From Enterobacter sp. kpr-6 (GTDB lineage: Bacteria > Pseudomonadota > Gammaproteobacteria > Enterobacterales > Enterobacteriaceae): a stretch of 64,000 nucleotides of DNA. The notes under the pieces were generated by a model. The model was not told the DNA's origin, did not search any database, and worked only from the letters and a program-made list of their open reading frames with translations. Both the position numbers and the translations under genes were made by a program. Position 1 is the first letter of the stretch. The number at the start of each line of letters is the position of its first letter. The stretch is taken from the NCBI RefSeq assembly GCF_900116015.1, contig NZ_FOYH01000003.1, positions 62,001 to 126,000 on the forward strand, read 5' to 3'. This document shows, one piece after another, positions 9,412 through 18,577 of the stretch.

Positions 9412-10416
9412 ATGTGTAAAAAAATTGTGAGTAAAAAGGTACTCAATCTGCCTGCCGGCTACTTCGGCATGGTGCTCGGGATCATTGGCATGGGCTTCGC
9501 CTGGCGCTATGCCAGCACCATCTGGCCGGTGACGGACCGGGTGGGCGAGGGGCTGGTGATGCTGGCAACGCTCATCTGGGCGCTGCTGGCGCTGGCGTTT
9601 CTTACCCGGCTGCTGCGCTTTCCCCACAGCGTGATCGCAGAGATCCGCCATCCGGTGATGAGCAGTTTTGTCAGCCTGTTTCCGGCCACCACCATGCTGG
9701 TGGCTATCGGTTTTGTGCCCTGGTATCGCCCGGCGTCGCTGGTGCTGTTTGGTATTGGCGTGAGCATTCAACTGGCGTATGCCGCCTGGCAATCGGCGGG
9801 GCTGTGGCGCGGGCTGCATCCGGAGGAGGCCACCACGCCGGGGCTTTACCTGCCGACGGTGGCGAATAACTTTATCAGCGCCATGGCCTGCGGCGCGCTC
9901 GGCTTTCACGATGCCGGGATTGTCTTTCTCGGCGCGGGGATCTTCTCCTGGCTGAGCCTGGAGCCGGTGATCCTGCAACGGTTGCGCAGCGCCGGCGAGT
10001 TGCCTGTTCCCCAGCGTACCTCGCTCGGCATCCAGCTTGCGCCCGCGCTGGTGGCCTGTAACGCCTGGTTAAGCGTCAACGGCGGCGAGGCGGATACGCT
10101 CGCCAAAATGCTGTTTGGCTATGGCCTGCTGCAACTGTTGTTCACGCTGCGCCTGCTGCCGTGGTACCTCACGCAGCCGTTTAACGCCACTTTCTGGAGC
10201 TTCTCATTCGGCGTGTCGGCGCTGGCGTCCACCGGGCTGCATCTGGGCCACAGTGTGGGGCCGGGCTTTTTTCACACCCTGGCGCTGCCGCTGTTTCTGT
10301 TCACCAATCTGATTATCGCCCTGCTGATGTTGCAGACGCTGAAGCTGTTATGGCAGGGCAAACTGTTAACGCGCGTCGATCCCATAACGCTTTTAAAATC
10401 CAGGAACAAACCATGA
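9412..10416 (+). CDS. tehA: Tellurite-resistance/dicarboxylate transporter TehA (SLAC1-like channel)
   Basis: A 334-residue inner-membrane protein with ten predicted hydrophobic helices, close to E. coli TehA, a SLAC1/C4-dicarboxylate family anion channel. Conserved stretches include [21 protein letters not shown] and [20 protein letters not shown]. The ATG at 9412 has a poor ribosome site; a GTG at 9427 would give 329 residues, nearer the E. coli length of 330, so the start is uncertain by five codons. The stop codon overlaps the tehB start (ATGA), indicating translational coupling. The pair confers tellurite resistance when overexpressed in E. coli. Confidence 0.93.
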   Translation: MCKKIVSKKVLNLPAGYFGMVLGIIGMGFAWRYASTIWPVTDRVGEGLVMLATLIWALLALAFLTRLLRFPHSVIAEIRHPVMSSFVSLFPATTMLVAIGFVPWYRPASLVLFGIGVSIQLAYAAWQSAGLWRGLHPEEATTPGLYLPTVANNFISAMACGALGFHDAGIVFLGAGIFSWLSLEPVILQRLRSAGELPVPQRTSLGIQLAPALVACNAWLSVNGGEADTLAKMLFGYGLLQLLFTLRLLPWYLTQPFNATFWSFSFGVSALASTGLHLGHSVGPGFFHTLALPLFLFTNLIIALLMLQTLKLLWQGKLLTRVDPITLLKSRNKP

Positions 10417-11009
10417 CCCTTCGTGATGAAAACTATTTCACCCAGACCTACGGCCTGACCCGCACGCACTCTGAAATTCTTGAAGCCATGGCCCAGGTTC
10501 CGCCAGGCAAAACGCTGGATCTGGGCTGTGGCAACGGGCGCAACAGCGTCTATCTCGCCGCCAACGGCTTCGACGTGACGGCGTGGGATAAAAACCCGGC
10601 CAGCATCGCCAATCTGGAGCGCATTAAGGCGGCGGAAGGGCTGGATAACCTCGATATCGCCATTAAAGATCTCAACACGCTGACCTTTGACGGCGAGTAC
10701 GATTTTATTTTCTCAACCGTGGTGATGATGTTTTTAGAGGCGAAAACCATTCCGGGGTTGATCGCCAATATGCAGCGCTGCACGAAGCCTGGCGGCTACA
10801 ACCTGATCGTGGCGGCGATGGATACGGCGGATTACCCGTGCACGGTGGGTTTCCCTTTTGCCTTTAAAGAAGGGGAGCTGCGCGATTATTACGCGGGCTG
10901 GGAGCAACTGAAATATAACGAAGACGTCGGTGAGTTACACCGCACCGACGCCAACGGTAACCGCATCAAATTACGCTTTGCCACGCTTCTGGCGCGAAAA
11001 AGCGCTTAA
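10413..11009 (+). CDS. tehB: Tellurite methyltransferase TehB
   Basis: A 198-residue SAM-dependent methyltransferase equivalent to E. coli TehB (197 residues). The class I SAM motif [15 protein letters not shown] sits near residue 35, and the conserved [20 protein letters not shown] follows in the second half. TehB methylates tellurite and selenium oxyanions in the cytosol. The start at 10413 overlaps the tehA stop by four bases; an earlier in-frame ATG lies inside tehA and is rejected. The 3' end overlaps the convergent peptidase gene by four bases. Confidence 0.95.
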   Translation: MTLRDENYFTQTYGLTRTHSEILEAMAQVPPGKTLDLGCGNGRNSVYLAANGFDVTAWDKNPASIANLERIKAAEGLDNLDIAIKDLNTLTFDGEYDFIFSTVVMMFLEAKTIPGLIANMQRCTKPGGYNLIVAAMDTADYPCTVGFPFAFKEGELRDYYAGWEQLKYNEDVGELHRTDANGNRIKLRFATLLARKSA

Positions 11010-12235
11010 CGCGCGGCGAGCAGGCAGAGCTGTAGCGCCACGTTGTAAGAGGCCTCGAAGGATTTCAGCGGCAGGAATTCAAAGCGCGAATGGAAGTTGT
11101 GCGCGCCGGTGAAAAAGTTCGGGGTCAGAATGCCTTTCGCGGAGAGCGCCGCGCCGTCGGTGCCGCCGCGCATCGGTGTTGGTTTCGGCGTCACGCCTGC
11201 CTGTTCCATCGCCTCAAAAATCAGATCCACCGCCCGGCGATCCTCGCCAATCGCATTGCTGATGTTGCTGTAAACGTCGGTCACTTCAAATTCGACTTTG
11301 GCCGTCGGGTGCGCCTGGGCGATCAGTTCCGCCACTTCGCCAATCTGCTGTTTACGCGCCTCAAAACGAGCTTTATCAAAGTCGCGAATGCTGGCACTCA
11401 GCACCGCATAGCCCTGCACGGCTTCCATACCGTTAAACCAGACGTAGCCTTCGCGGTCAGCGGTGTGCTCCGGTGTTTGCAGGCGGTCGAAATGGTTGAT
11501 GTAATCGGTCGCCATCAGCAGCGGATTCACCAGCACGCCTTTGGCGGACATTGGGTGCGCGGTCACGCCGGTGAAGCGGATCTGCGCCTGCGCCGCGTTG
11601 AAGTTTTCATAGACGATTTCACCCAGTTCGCAGCAGTCGATGGTCCAGGCAAAATCCACGTCAAAACGTTTCAGATCCAGCGCCTTCGCCCCGCGCAGGC
11701 CGACTTCTTCATCCGGCACAAACGCCACCACGATATCGCCGTGCTGATGCTCTGCGGTGAGGTTTTCCAGCAGCGTCATCACCACGGTGACGGCGGCTTT
11801 GTTATCCGCGCCAAGTACGCTGGTGCCATCGCTAAAAATGATCTCTTCATTCGGGTAGGCGAGGATTTCCGGGTGCTCATCCACGCGCAGCCAGATTTGC
11901 TGCTCCGCGTTCAGGCAGAGGTCTGTGCCAGAAAAGGTGAGGATCTGTGGATGAATATCCGGCGACAATCCGACGTCTACGGTATCGGTATGGGTAATAA
12001 AACCGATGCGCGGCGCGCCTGGCACGTTGCCTTTTTTCACGGCGGTGACGGTGGCGTGATCGTCAATCACGATGTCGCTTAAACCCAGCGTTTCCAGTTC
12101 GTTAGCCAGTTCGCGCGCCATCTCATGCTGGCCCGGCGTGGTCGGTAAAGTGGTGGCAGCGGCATCGCTTTGACTGGTGATGGCGAGGTAGCGGAAGAAG
12201 CGTTGGGTTAATTGACTGGCGAGCGGCGATGACAT
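11006..12235 (-). CDS. Peptidase T-like aminotripeptidase (M20B)
   Basis: A 409-residue M20B metallopeptidase with the PepT architecture and length (PepT is 408). Two-zinc site elements are visible: THTDTVDVG (His, Asp), LGADNKAAV (bridging Asp), [10 protein letters not shown] (catalytic Glu and adjacent Glu), [13 protein letters not shown] (Asp) and [11 protein letters not shown] (His). PepT removes the N-terminal residue from tripeptides in the cytosol. It differs clearly from canonical PepT, so it is probably a paralog; no symbol is given. The start MSSPLASQ at 12235 follows AAGGAT; a longer frame upstream is rejected. It is divergent from a DppA-like binding protein gene, pointing to joint peptide uptake and cleavage. 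Confidence 0.88.
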   Translation of the reverse strand: MSSPLASQLTQRFFRYLAITSQSDAAATTLPTTPGQHEMARELANELETLGLSDIVIDDHATVTAVKKGNVPGAPRIGFITHTDTVDVGLSPDIHPQILTFSGTDLCLNAEQQIWLRVDEHPEILAYPNEEIIFSDGTSVLGADNKAAVTVVMTLLENLTAEHQHGDIVVAFVPDEEVGLRGAKALDLKRFDVDFAWTIDCCELGEIVYENFNAAQAQIRFTGVTAHPMSAKGVLVNPLLMATDYINHFDRLQTPEHTADREGYVWFNGMEAVQGYAVLSASIRDFDKARFEARKQQIGEVAELIAQAHPTAKVEFEVTDVYSNISNAIGEDRRAVDLIFEAMEQAGVTPKPTPMRGGTDGAALSAKGILTPNFFTGAHNFHSRFEFLPLKSFEASYNVALQLCLLAAR

Positions 12236-12349
12236 AGTGAATCCTTCTTTATTCGATTTATCAGGTGTTTGCAAGTTCCTTTTAATGTTATGTATGACAG
12301 GGCAAACAACAAGCAAAACTTCACCGCCGTCAAAAAAGACAGGATAAAC

Positions 12350-13945
12350 ATGATAAGCAAACCCTCTAAAATAGCGCTGGCGCTGGGCGCAATCGCGGTC
12401 AGCACCACGGTAAGCGCGAAGACACTGGTTTACTGTTCAGAAGGATCGCCGGAGAATTTTAACCCCCAGCTTTACACCTCGGGCACCAGCGTGGATGCCA
12501 GCGCCGTGCCGGTGTATAACCGCCTGGTCGAATTTAAGGTCGGCACCACTGAGCTTGAACCGAGCCTCGCCGAGCGCTGGGATGTGAGCGAAGACGGAAA
12601 AACGTACACTTTCCATCTGCGTAAAGGGGTGAAATTCCAGAGTAATAAATACTTTAAACCGACGCGCGATTTTAACGCCGACGACGTGATTTTCTCGTTT
12701 ATGCGGCAAAAAGACCCGAAACATCCGTATCACAACGTCTCAAACGGCAACTACTCCAACTTTGAAAGCCTGGAGTTCGGCAAGCTGATCACCGCCATTG
12801 ATAAGGTGGACGACAACACCGTGCGCTTTACGCTCGCGCACCCGGAAGCGCCGTTTGTGGCGGATCTGGCGTGGTATTTCGCCTCGATCCTCTCTGCCGA
12901 ATATGCCGATGCGATGATGAAAGCGGGCACGCCGGAGCGCGTCGATATGGAGCCGATCGGCACCGGGCCGTTCCGCCTGGCGCAGTATCAGAAAGACTCA
13001 CGCATTCTGTTCACCGCCTTCCCGGATTACTGGCAGGGCAAGGCGAAGCTCGACCGTCTGGTGTTCAGCATCACCCCGGACGCTTCGGTGCGCTACGCCA
13101 AACTTGAGAAAAATGAGTGTCAGGTGATGGCGTTCCCGAACCCCGCCGATCTGCCGCGCATGAAGAAAAACCCGGACATTAACCTGATGAGCAAAGCCGG
13201 GCTGAACACCGGTTTCCTCGCGCTGAACACGCAAAAAGCGCCGCTGGATAATGTGAAAGTGCGTCAGGCGCTGGCGATGGCCATCAACAAACCGGCCATT
13301 ATTGATGCGGTATTCCAGGGCACCGGAACAGCGGCGAAAAACCTGCTGCCGCCGGGCGTCTGGAGCGCCGATGCGAACCTGAAAGATTACGACTACTCGC
13401 CGGAGCAGGCCAAAGCGCTGCTGAAAGAGGCCGGTTTTGACAAGGGGATGAGCATCGACCTGTGGGCGATGCCGGTGCAACGCCCGTATAATCCGAACGC
13501 CAAACGCATGGCGGAGATGATCCAGGCGGACTGGGCGAAAATCGGCGTGACGGCAAAAATCGTGACCTTCGAGTGGGGCGAATATTTAAAACGCGTGAAG
13601 GGCGGCGAGCATCAGGCGGCGCTGATGGGCTGGACAACGGCCACCGGCGACCCGGATAACTTCTTCGGCCCGCTGTTTACCTGCCAGTCGGCAGACGGCG
13701 GATCGAACTCGGCGAAATGGTGCCATCAGCCGTTCGACAAGCTGATTAGCGACGCGAAAGCGATAACCGATCAGCAAAAACGTACCGAGCTTTACACCCA
13801 GGCGCAGCAGATGATGCACGATCAGATGCCAGCGGTGATGATTGCGCACTCCACCATCTTTGAACCGGTGCGCAAAGAGGTGAAAGGCTACGAAATAGAT
13901 CCTTTCGGAAAACATATTTTTTACCAGGTCGATCTGGACAAATAA
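12350..13945 (+). CDS. Periplasmic peptide-binding protein, DppA-like (SBP family 5), copy 1
   Basis: A 531-residue extracellular solute-binding protein of family 5, strongly resembling dipeptide-binding DppA. The signal peptide runs MISKPSKIALALGAIAVSTT to VSA, followed by mature KTLVYCSEGSPENFNPQ. The start at 12350 is preceded by AGGAT; a longer frame from 12269 overlaps the intergenic region and is rejected. Long blocks (NKYFKPTRDFNADDV, MPVQRPYNPN) are shared with a second 531-residue paralog at 41820. No permease or ATPase gene is adjacent, so it must use a transporter encoded elsewhere. It is divergent from a peptidase T-like gene and ends at a strong terminator. Confidence 0.92.
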   Translation: MISKPSKIALALGAIAVSTTVSAKTLVYCSEGSPENFNPQLYTSGTSVDASAVPVYNRLVEFKVGTTELEPSLAERWDVSEDGKTYTFHLRKGVKFQSNKYFKPTRDFNADDVIFSFMRQKDPKHPYHNVSNGNYSNFESLEFGKLITAIDKVDDNTVRFTLAHPEAPFVADLAWYFASILSAEYADAMMKAGTPERVDMEPIGTGPFRLAQYQKDSRILFTAFPDYWQGKAKLDRLVFSITPDASVRYAKLEKNECQVMAFPNPADLPRMKKNPDINLMSKAGLNTGFLALNTQKAPLDNVKVRQALAMAINKPAIIDAVFQGTGTAAKNLLPPGVWSADANLKDYDYSPEQAKALLKEAGFDKGMSIDLWAMPVQRPYNPNAKRMAEMIQADWAKIGVTAKIVTFEWGEYLKRVKGGEHQAALMGWTTATGDPDNFFGPLFTCQSADGGSNSAKWCHQPFDKLISDAKAITDQQKRTELYTQAQQMMHDQMPAVMIAHSTIFEPVRKEVKGYEIDPFGKHIFYQVDLDK

Positions 13946-13952
13946 AATCACA

Positions 13953-13984
13953 CCACCTGCGTTAACCCGCAGGTGGTTTTTTTT
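13953..13984 (+). terminator. Rho-independent terminator after DppA-like gene 1
   Basis: A perfect 9-bp stem CCACCTGCG / CGCAGGTGG with loop TTAACC, followed by eight T residues, begins 7 bases after the stop codon. Confidence 0.93.
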
Positions 13985-14078
13985 CTTAAAGTCCCCGCCA
14001 GCACTCTTTTGGTCACAACAGCTAAGGCATTGATTTGCTATAACGCCGCCTGCATTTGTGCACTCAAAGGGAATCTTC

Positions 14079-14747
14079 ATGCGTACCAATACTTTATGTA
14101 AAGTGGCCGTGCTCACCGGCCTGCTCGCACTGGCTGGCTGCGCGCCAAAAGTCACGCCGCCGGAACAGTATTCCGGGTTTTTAAAAGATTACGCCACGCT
14201 GCAACAAACCACTTCCGCTACCGGTAAACCGGTGATGCGTTGGGTGGACCCGAACTACAATCTTGATAACTACGACAGCATCGTTTTCCAGCCGATAACC
14301 TATTATCCCGCCCCGAAACCGACCGATCAGGTCAGCCAGCAGACGCTGGATAAACTCCTGAATTACGTGAATACCCGCCTGCAAACCGTCGCCGCACAGC
14401 GCAAACCGCTGGTGCCTGCGCCGGGCATTCACAGCCTGATTTTCCGCGGCGCAATCACCGGCGTTGATACCAGCAAAGAAGGGCTACAGTTCTATGAAGT
14501 GCTGCCGGTCGCGCTGGTCATCGCCGGGACGCAGGTGGCAACTGGCCATCGCACCATGGATACGCACCTCTATTTTGAGGGCGAGCTGATCGATGCCGCC
14601 ACCAACCAGCCGGTGCTGAAGGTTGTCCGCCTGGGTGAAGGCAAAGATCTGAGCAACGAAAACACGCCGCTGACCGTGGACACCTTAAAACAGGTGGTTG
14701 ATGACATGGTGACAGACGCCGCGATGTTTAAGCCCACAAAGCCATAA
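14079..14747 (+). CDS. ydcL: YdcL lipoprotein (DUF3313)
   Basis: Using the ATG at 14079 the product is 222 residues, exactly the E. coli YdcL length. MRTNTLCKVAVLTGLLALAG followed by Cys is a lipoprotein signal with lipobox LAGC near residue 21; the next residues (Ala, Pro) do not include the +2 Asp retention signal, so outer-membrane sorting is expected. The rest is the DUF3313 domain, with RGAITGVDTSKEGLQFYEVL as a conserved block. Function unknown. It ends one base before the convergent EamA transporter gene. Confidence 0.94.
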   Translation: MRTNTLCKVAVLTGLLALAGCAPKVTPPEQYSGFLKDYATLQQTTSATGKPVMRWVDPNYNLDNYDSIVFQPITYYPAPKPTDQVSQQTLDKLLNYVNTRLQTVAAQRKPLVPAPGIHSLIFRGAITGVDTSKEGLQFYEVLPVALVIAGTQVATGHRTMDTHLYFEGELIDAATNQPVLKVVRLGEGKDLSNENTPLTVDTLKQVVDDMVTDAAMFKPTKP

Positions 14748-15674
14748 TCACTTGCCCGGCGGCGCAACGCTCGCCGGGCCTGCGCTATACCGCCCGCGAA
14801 ACCACTTCTCCGGGCGTGCAAACATCACCAGATTCCCCAGCAGAATCAACACCAGCCCAAACACCGCATTCATATGCCAGACGTAGCCTTCAAACAGCGT
14901 GGAGATGGTCAGCGCCACCAGCGGAAACAGCAGGGTGCTGTAAGCGGCGTTGCTCGCACCAATCCGCCCGATGAGGGTGAAATACGCGCCAAAGGCGATG
15001 ACCGAGCCGAACAGGGCCAGATAGACCAGCGCGCCGAGATAACTCAGCGTCCATTCCGGCGTGAAATCATCGCCGCGGATCAGCGCAATCGCACCCATAA
15101 TCAGCGTGCCGTAGAGCATCGCCCAGGCGTTGGTGGTCATGGTTTCCAGCCCGTTACGCTGATGACGCAGACTAATCATATTGCCCATAGAAAAACCCAG
15201 CGTGCCGAGCGCCGACAGGCCGATGCCCATCAGCAGTGTGCCGCTTAACCCCTGGCCGACCAGATCGTGCCAGAACAGCGCCACAATCCCGGTTAACCCC
15301 AACAATGCCGCGAGGAAAAAACGGGCAGGGGGTTTCTGGCCGAAAAACAGAAAGCTGTTCACGGCGTTAAACAGCACCGCCATAGAAAAAATCACCGATT
15401 CCAGCCCGGTGTTGATCCAGGCGGCGGCGGTGTAAAAACACCAGAAGTTAAAACCGAAGACACACGCGCCCTGCAACACGCAGAACAGGTGATCGCGCAG
15501 CGCCAGCGTGCGCAGGCGGCGCATAACCTTCAGGACGACCATGATGGCAAAGGTCGCCAGCGCAAACCGCCAGAAAATCGATACCGGTGCGGCCACCGTT
15601 CCCTGTTGCAGGAAGATCGCTATCCACGTGGTACCCCAAATCACTACCACCAGGCTGTATAACACTGCGTTCAT
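14748..15674 (-). CDS. EamA-family (DMT) metabolite exporter
   Basis: A 308-residue inner-membrane protein with about ten hydrophobic helices and the duplicated EamA architecture: first half near VVVIWGTTWIAIFLQQG and IFWRFALATFAI, second half near NAWAMLYGTLIMGAIAL and SNAAYSTLLFPLVAL. Such drug/metabolite transporters often export amino acids or metabolites; the substrate cannot be told here. It is divergent from an AraC-family regulator that is the likely controller. The pair is inserted between ydcL and ydcO relative to E. coli. Confidence 0.88.
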   Translation of the reverse strand: MNAVLYSLVVVIWGTTWIAIFLQQGTVAAPVSIFWRFALATFAIMVVLKVMRRLRTLALRDHLFCVLQGACVFGFNFWCFYTAAAWINTGLESVIFSMAVLFNAVNSFLFFGQKPPARFFLAALLGLTGIVALFWHDLVGQGLSGTLLMGIGLSALGTLGFSMGNMISLRHQRNGLETMTTNAWAMLYGTLIMGAIALIRGDDFTPEWTLSYLGALVYLALFGSVIAFGAYFTLIGRIGASNAAYSTLLFPLVALTISTLFEGYVWHMNAVFGLVLILLGNLVMFARPEKWFRGRYSAGPASVAPPGK

Positions 15675-15731
15675 TGTTTCTCTCTTTCGTTGTGATCCTG
15701 TACGCAGTGTGCGGCGTGAACGGGCGGGGGG

Positions 15732-15768
15732 CTTGCATAAGGCTGCGGCGGACTTGCAAAATCTTGCG
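15732..15768. promoter_or_regulatory. Three phased CTTGC boxes, candidate AraC-regulator sites
   Basis: CTTGCA at 15732, CTTGCA at 15753 and CTTGCG at 15763 lie in the same orientation at 21- and 10-base steps, about two turns and one turn of helix. They lie between the divergent EamA and AraC genes. AraC-type proteins bind directly repeated half-sites in such phasing. Binding is inferred. Confidence 0.4.
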
Positions 15769-15857
15769 CTTTTTTACCGCAGAAGGGGACAAACGCTGGT
15801 AACCGCCGGGCATCCTCTCTAGACTGAAATTCTTGTTAACCCATTGTTATCGCCGTT

Positions 15858-16730
15858 ATGTCCGAAAACTATCGTGCTTTTGAAAACCTGCGCAAACACA
15901 ACGCGGTGCTTCATGACTCCGTCGCCCTCAACACCGGTATGCAACTGGCGGCGTGGTCGAACAAGCGCGATCACATCACCCAGTATTGCGATCATCACAC
16001 CCTGAGCCTGTACATTGCCGACGGCTACGAGAGCTACCACAAAACCAGCAGCGGCTGGAAAAACGGCGGCGGGCCGGACCGGTTTTGTTTAATGCCAAAA
16101 GAGAGCGAATCGAGCTGGGATATCCGCGATGATCTGTCGTTTGTGCATCTCTACTGCACCGATGAGCACCTGCGTACTATCGGCGAGCAGGTCTGGGATC
16201 GCAGTCCGGCATCATTCAGCCTGAACGAACAGATGTTTGGTGAGGACGCGCAAATCACCGCCCTGTACCGCCATTTTCTGCTCGGCTGCGACTGGCAGCA
16301 GCAGGCTAATCAACTGGCGCTCAGCACCGCCTCGACGCTGTTATTAACCCATCTGGTTTCACGCTACACCAACGTGAACTGGCGTCTGCCTGCGGTCACG
16401 GGCGGGCTGGCCCCGACGGTGTTACGCAACGTGCTGGGCTATATCGACGCGCACCTCGGCGAACCGCTGACGCTCGACTGCCTGGCCCGCGAAGCGGCGC
16501 TCAGTGAATACCATTTTGCGCGCATGTTTCGCCAGTCGATGGGCCTGGCCCCTCATCAGTATGTGATGCAGCGCCGGATGGCGCAGGCGGAGCAACTGGT
16601 GCGCCACAGCACGCTGTCGCTGACCGAAATCGCGCTGGCCTGCGGCTTCAACTCTGCCAGCCATTTCAGCAACCGTTTTAAAAGCGTGAAGGGCATGACG
16701 CCCTCGCAGTTACGCCCGTCGCGCACCTGA
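15858..16730 (+). CDS. AraC-family transcriptional regulator
   Basis: A 290-residue regulator with a cupin-like N-terminal sensing domain (roughly residues 1-160) and a C-terminal AraC/XylS double helix-turn-helix (about residues 195-290). The DNA-binding part shows LTLDCLAREAALSEYHFARM, MGLAPHQYVMQRRM and the second HTH signature LTEIALACGFNSASHFSNRF. It is divergent from the EamA exporter and probably activates it. The last 21 bases overlap the convergent ydcO gene. Effector unknown. Confidence 0.92.
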   Translation: MSENYRAFENLRKHNAVLHDSVALNTGMQLAAWSNKRDHITQYCDHHTLSLYIADGYESYHKTSSGWKNGGGPDRFCLMPKESESSWDIRDDLSFVHLYCTDEHLRTIGEQVWDRSPASFSLNEQMFGEDAQITALYRHFLLGCDWQQQANQLALSTASTLLLTHLVSRYTNVNWRLPAVTGGLAPTVLRNVLGYIDAHLGEPLTLDCLAREAALSEYHFARMFRQSMGLAPHQYVMQRRMAQAEQLVRHSTLSLTEIALACGFNSASHFSNRFKSVKGMTPSQLRPSRT

Positions 16731-17876
16731 AAACACGGCATAGCAAATTCCCCCGGCAACCAACCCCCAGAATGCCGACCCGACGCCGAGTAGCGTCACG
16801 CCGCTGGCCGTGACCAGAAAGGTGACAATCGCCGCATCGCGCTCGCGTTCATTGACCAGCGCCTGATGCAGGCTGCCGCTAATGGTGCCGAGCAGCGCCA
16901 GCCCCGCCAGCGTCTGGATCCAGCTTAACGGCAGCGCCGCCATCAGCGCGGTTATCGAACCACCAAAAATCCCGGCAAGCAGGTAAAACACCCCGGCGGC
17001 AGCGGCGGCGAGCCAGCGCTTGCTGGCGTCCGGGTGCGCATCCGGGCTTTGGCAAATGGCGGCGGTGATCGCGGCAATGCAGATGGAATAGACCCCGAAC
17101 ACGGAAAACAGTAGCGCCAGCGCGCCGGTAAATATCATCAGCGGTGAAACGGCCACATGAAAACCCGCCGCCTGCATCGTTGCCACGCCCGGCGCATTCT
17201 GTGAGGCCATGGTCACGAGGAAAAACGGAACGCCGACACTAATCAGGGTGGTGAAGGTAAAGTGCGGCGCGGTGAATTCTGGCATCACGACGTTGAACGC
17301 CAGATTATGCGTGACAACGTCACCTGTAAGCCACGCTGCGAGCGCCCCCACAATCAGAGTGGCGACAATGGCGTAGCGCGGCAGCCACGCTTTACACAGT
17401 ACCCATGCGAGTAACATACTGCCGCTGATAAGAAAATCCCCATCCAAATGGGTAAAGGCTTGCAGACCAAAACGCAGTAAGATACCCGCCAGCATCGCCG
17501 CCGCCAGCGAATGCGGAATGATTTTCATCAGGCGGGCGAATAGCCCGGTGACGCCGCAGAGCACAATCAGCGCGTTGGCGAAGATAAACACGCCTACCGC
17601 CTCATTGAGGGTGGCACCGTGCAGACTGGTCGCCAGCAATGCCGCACCGGGCGTGGACCAGGCGGTGAGCACCGGCACGCGGTACCAGAGCGTCAGCGCG
17701 AGCGTACTGACGCCCATCGCCAGCCCCAGCGCCGTCATCCAGCACGCGATTTGCGCGCTGCTTGCCCCGACGCCGGAGGCCGCCTGCCAGATCAGGGCAG
17801 CGGAACTGGCGTAGCCCACCAGCACGGCGACAAAGCCCGCAAGCGCGGTGGGAAAGGGTACAGAAGAGAGGCGCAT
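16710..17876 (-). CDS. ydcO: YdcO, benzoate:H+ symporter (BenE) family membrane protein
   Basis: A 388-residue polytopic membrane protein of the BenE family, matching E. coli YdcO (about 391 residues). About a dozen hydrophobic segments are visible. The family has a UraA-like fold and includes benzoate/proton symporters. MRLSSVPFPTALAGFVAVLV is taken as the start (17876, preceded by AAGGAGC); an upstream in-frame start lies inside the operator region and is rejected. It is divergent from sutR, which is reported to control sulfur-utilisation genes in E. coli. The substrate of YdcO is not established. Confidence 0.92.
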   Translation of the reverse strand: MRLSSVPFPTALAGFVAVLVGYASSAALIWQAASGVGASSAQIACWMTALGLAMGVSTLALTLWYRVPVLTAWSTPGAALLATSLHGATLNEAVGVFIFANALIVLCGVTGLFARLMKIIPHSLAAAMLAGILLRFGLQAFTHLDGDFLISGSMLLAWVLCKAWLPRYAIVATLIVGALAAWLTGDVVTHNLAFNVVMPEFTAPHFTFTTLISVGVPFFLVTMASQNAPGVATMQAAGFHVAVSPLMIFTGALALLFSVFGVYSICIAAITAAICQSPDAHPDASKRWLAAAAAGVFYLLAGIFGGSITALMAALPLSWIQTLAGLALLGTISGSLHQALVNERERDAAIVTFLVTASGVTLLGVGSAFWGLVAGGICYAVFSGARRA

Positions 17877-17884
17877 TGTTGCTC

Positions 17885-17937
17885 CTTGTGCGTTATAACG
17901 TTCAGGGAAAGTATCACTGGGCGCTATAACGCACAAG
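17885..17937. promoter_or_regulatory. Large inverted repeat between ydcO and sutR, candidate SutR operator
   Basis: CTTGTGCGTTATAACG (17885-17900) and CGCTATAACGCACAAG (17922-17937) are inverted copies matching at 15 of 16 positions, separated by 21 bases. The left arm also contains the 10-base palindrome CGTTATAACG. The repeat sits centrally in the ydcO/sutR divergent promoter region, as expected for an XRE-type dimer binding two sites. Binding is inferred. Confidence 0.65.
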
Positions 17938-17967
17938 AAAGAACGCATTGCCGATACGGGAGAGAAA

Positions 17968-18504
17968 ATGGAACTGGCACACTATTTAGCCGCGACGTTA
18001 AAAACCCTGCGCCAGGGGCGCGGCTGGAGTTTGTCGCGTCTGGCAGAAGAAACAGGGGTATCGAAGGCGATGCTTGGGCAGATCGAGCGCAACGAATCCA
18101 GTCCGACAGTGGCGACGCTGTGGAAAATCGCCACCGGGCTGAACGTGCCGTTCTCTACGTTTATTGCCGCCCCGGATGCCGCACCGCAACCCTACGATCC
18201 CGACCAGCAGGCGATGGTCATCACGCCGCTGTTCCCGTGGGATACGCAACTGCACTTCGATCTCTTTTCCATCACTCTGGCTCCCGGTGCGCAAAGTGAA
18301 TCCACCCCGCACGAAGCGGGCGTGATCGAACATGTGATTGTGATTTCAGGCCAGCTTGATATGTGTATTGACGGGCAGTGGCAAACGCTGGTGGCAGACA
18401 GCGGCGTGCGTTTCGCGGGTGACAAACCCCATGCCTATCGCAACAGCAGCGGGCAAACCGTGCAGTTTCATTCGCTTATCCATTATCCCGCCAGCGTGCG
18501 GTGA
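17968..18504 (+). CDS. sutR: SutR (YdcN), XRE-cupin transcriptional regulator of sulfur utilisation
   Basis: A 178-residue protein, the length of E. coli SutR. It has an N-terminal XRE/Cro helix-turn-helix (SLSRLAEETGVSKAMLGQIE, about residues 21-41) and a C-terminal cupin domain with EHVIVISGQLDM and DKPHAYRN. SutR is described in E. coli as a regulator of genes for sulfur use. It is divergent from ydcO across a 91-base region with a 16-base inverted repeat. An XRE-cupin paralog of similar design occurs at 45386. Confidence 0.93.
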   Translation: MELAHYLAATLKTLRQGRGWSLSRLAEETGVSKAMLGQIERNESSPTVATLWKIATGLNVPFSTFIAAPDAAPQPYDPDQQAMVITPLFPWDTQLHFDLFSITLAPGAQSESTPHEAGVIEHVIVISGQLDMCIDGQWQTLVADSGVRFAGDKPHAYRNSSGQTVQFHSLIHYPASVR

Positions 18505-18513
18505 GAAAGTGTT

Positions 18514-18541
18514 TTGGTCTGCGGCCCGATATCACTACAAT
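18514..18541 (+). promoter_or_regulatory. Putative sigma-70 promoter for rlhA
   Basis: TTGGTC (18514-18519) and TACAAT (18536-18541) with a 16-base spacer lie 36 bases upstream of the rlhA ATG. The fit to consensus is moderate. Confidence 0.45.
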
Positions 18542-18577
18542 AGCCGCCATTTTGCTCCTCATGGATAATAAGACCCT

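Noticed and set aside
14754..14779. Hairpin GCCCGGCG/CGCCGGGC considered as a bidirectional terminator between ydcL and the EamA gene
   Set aside because: It lies within the EamA coding end, has a 10-base loop and no T tract.
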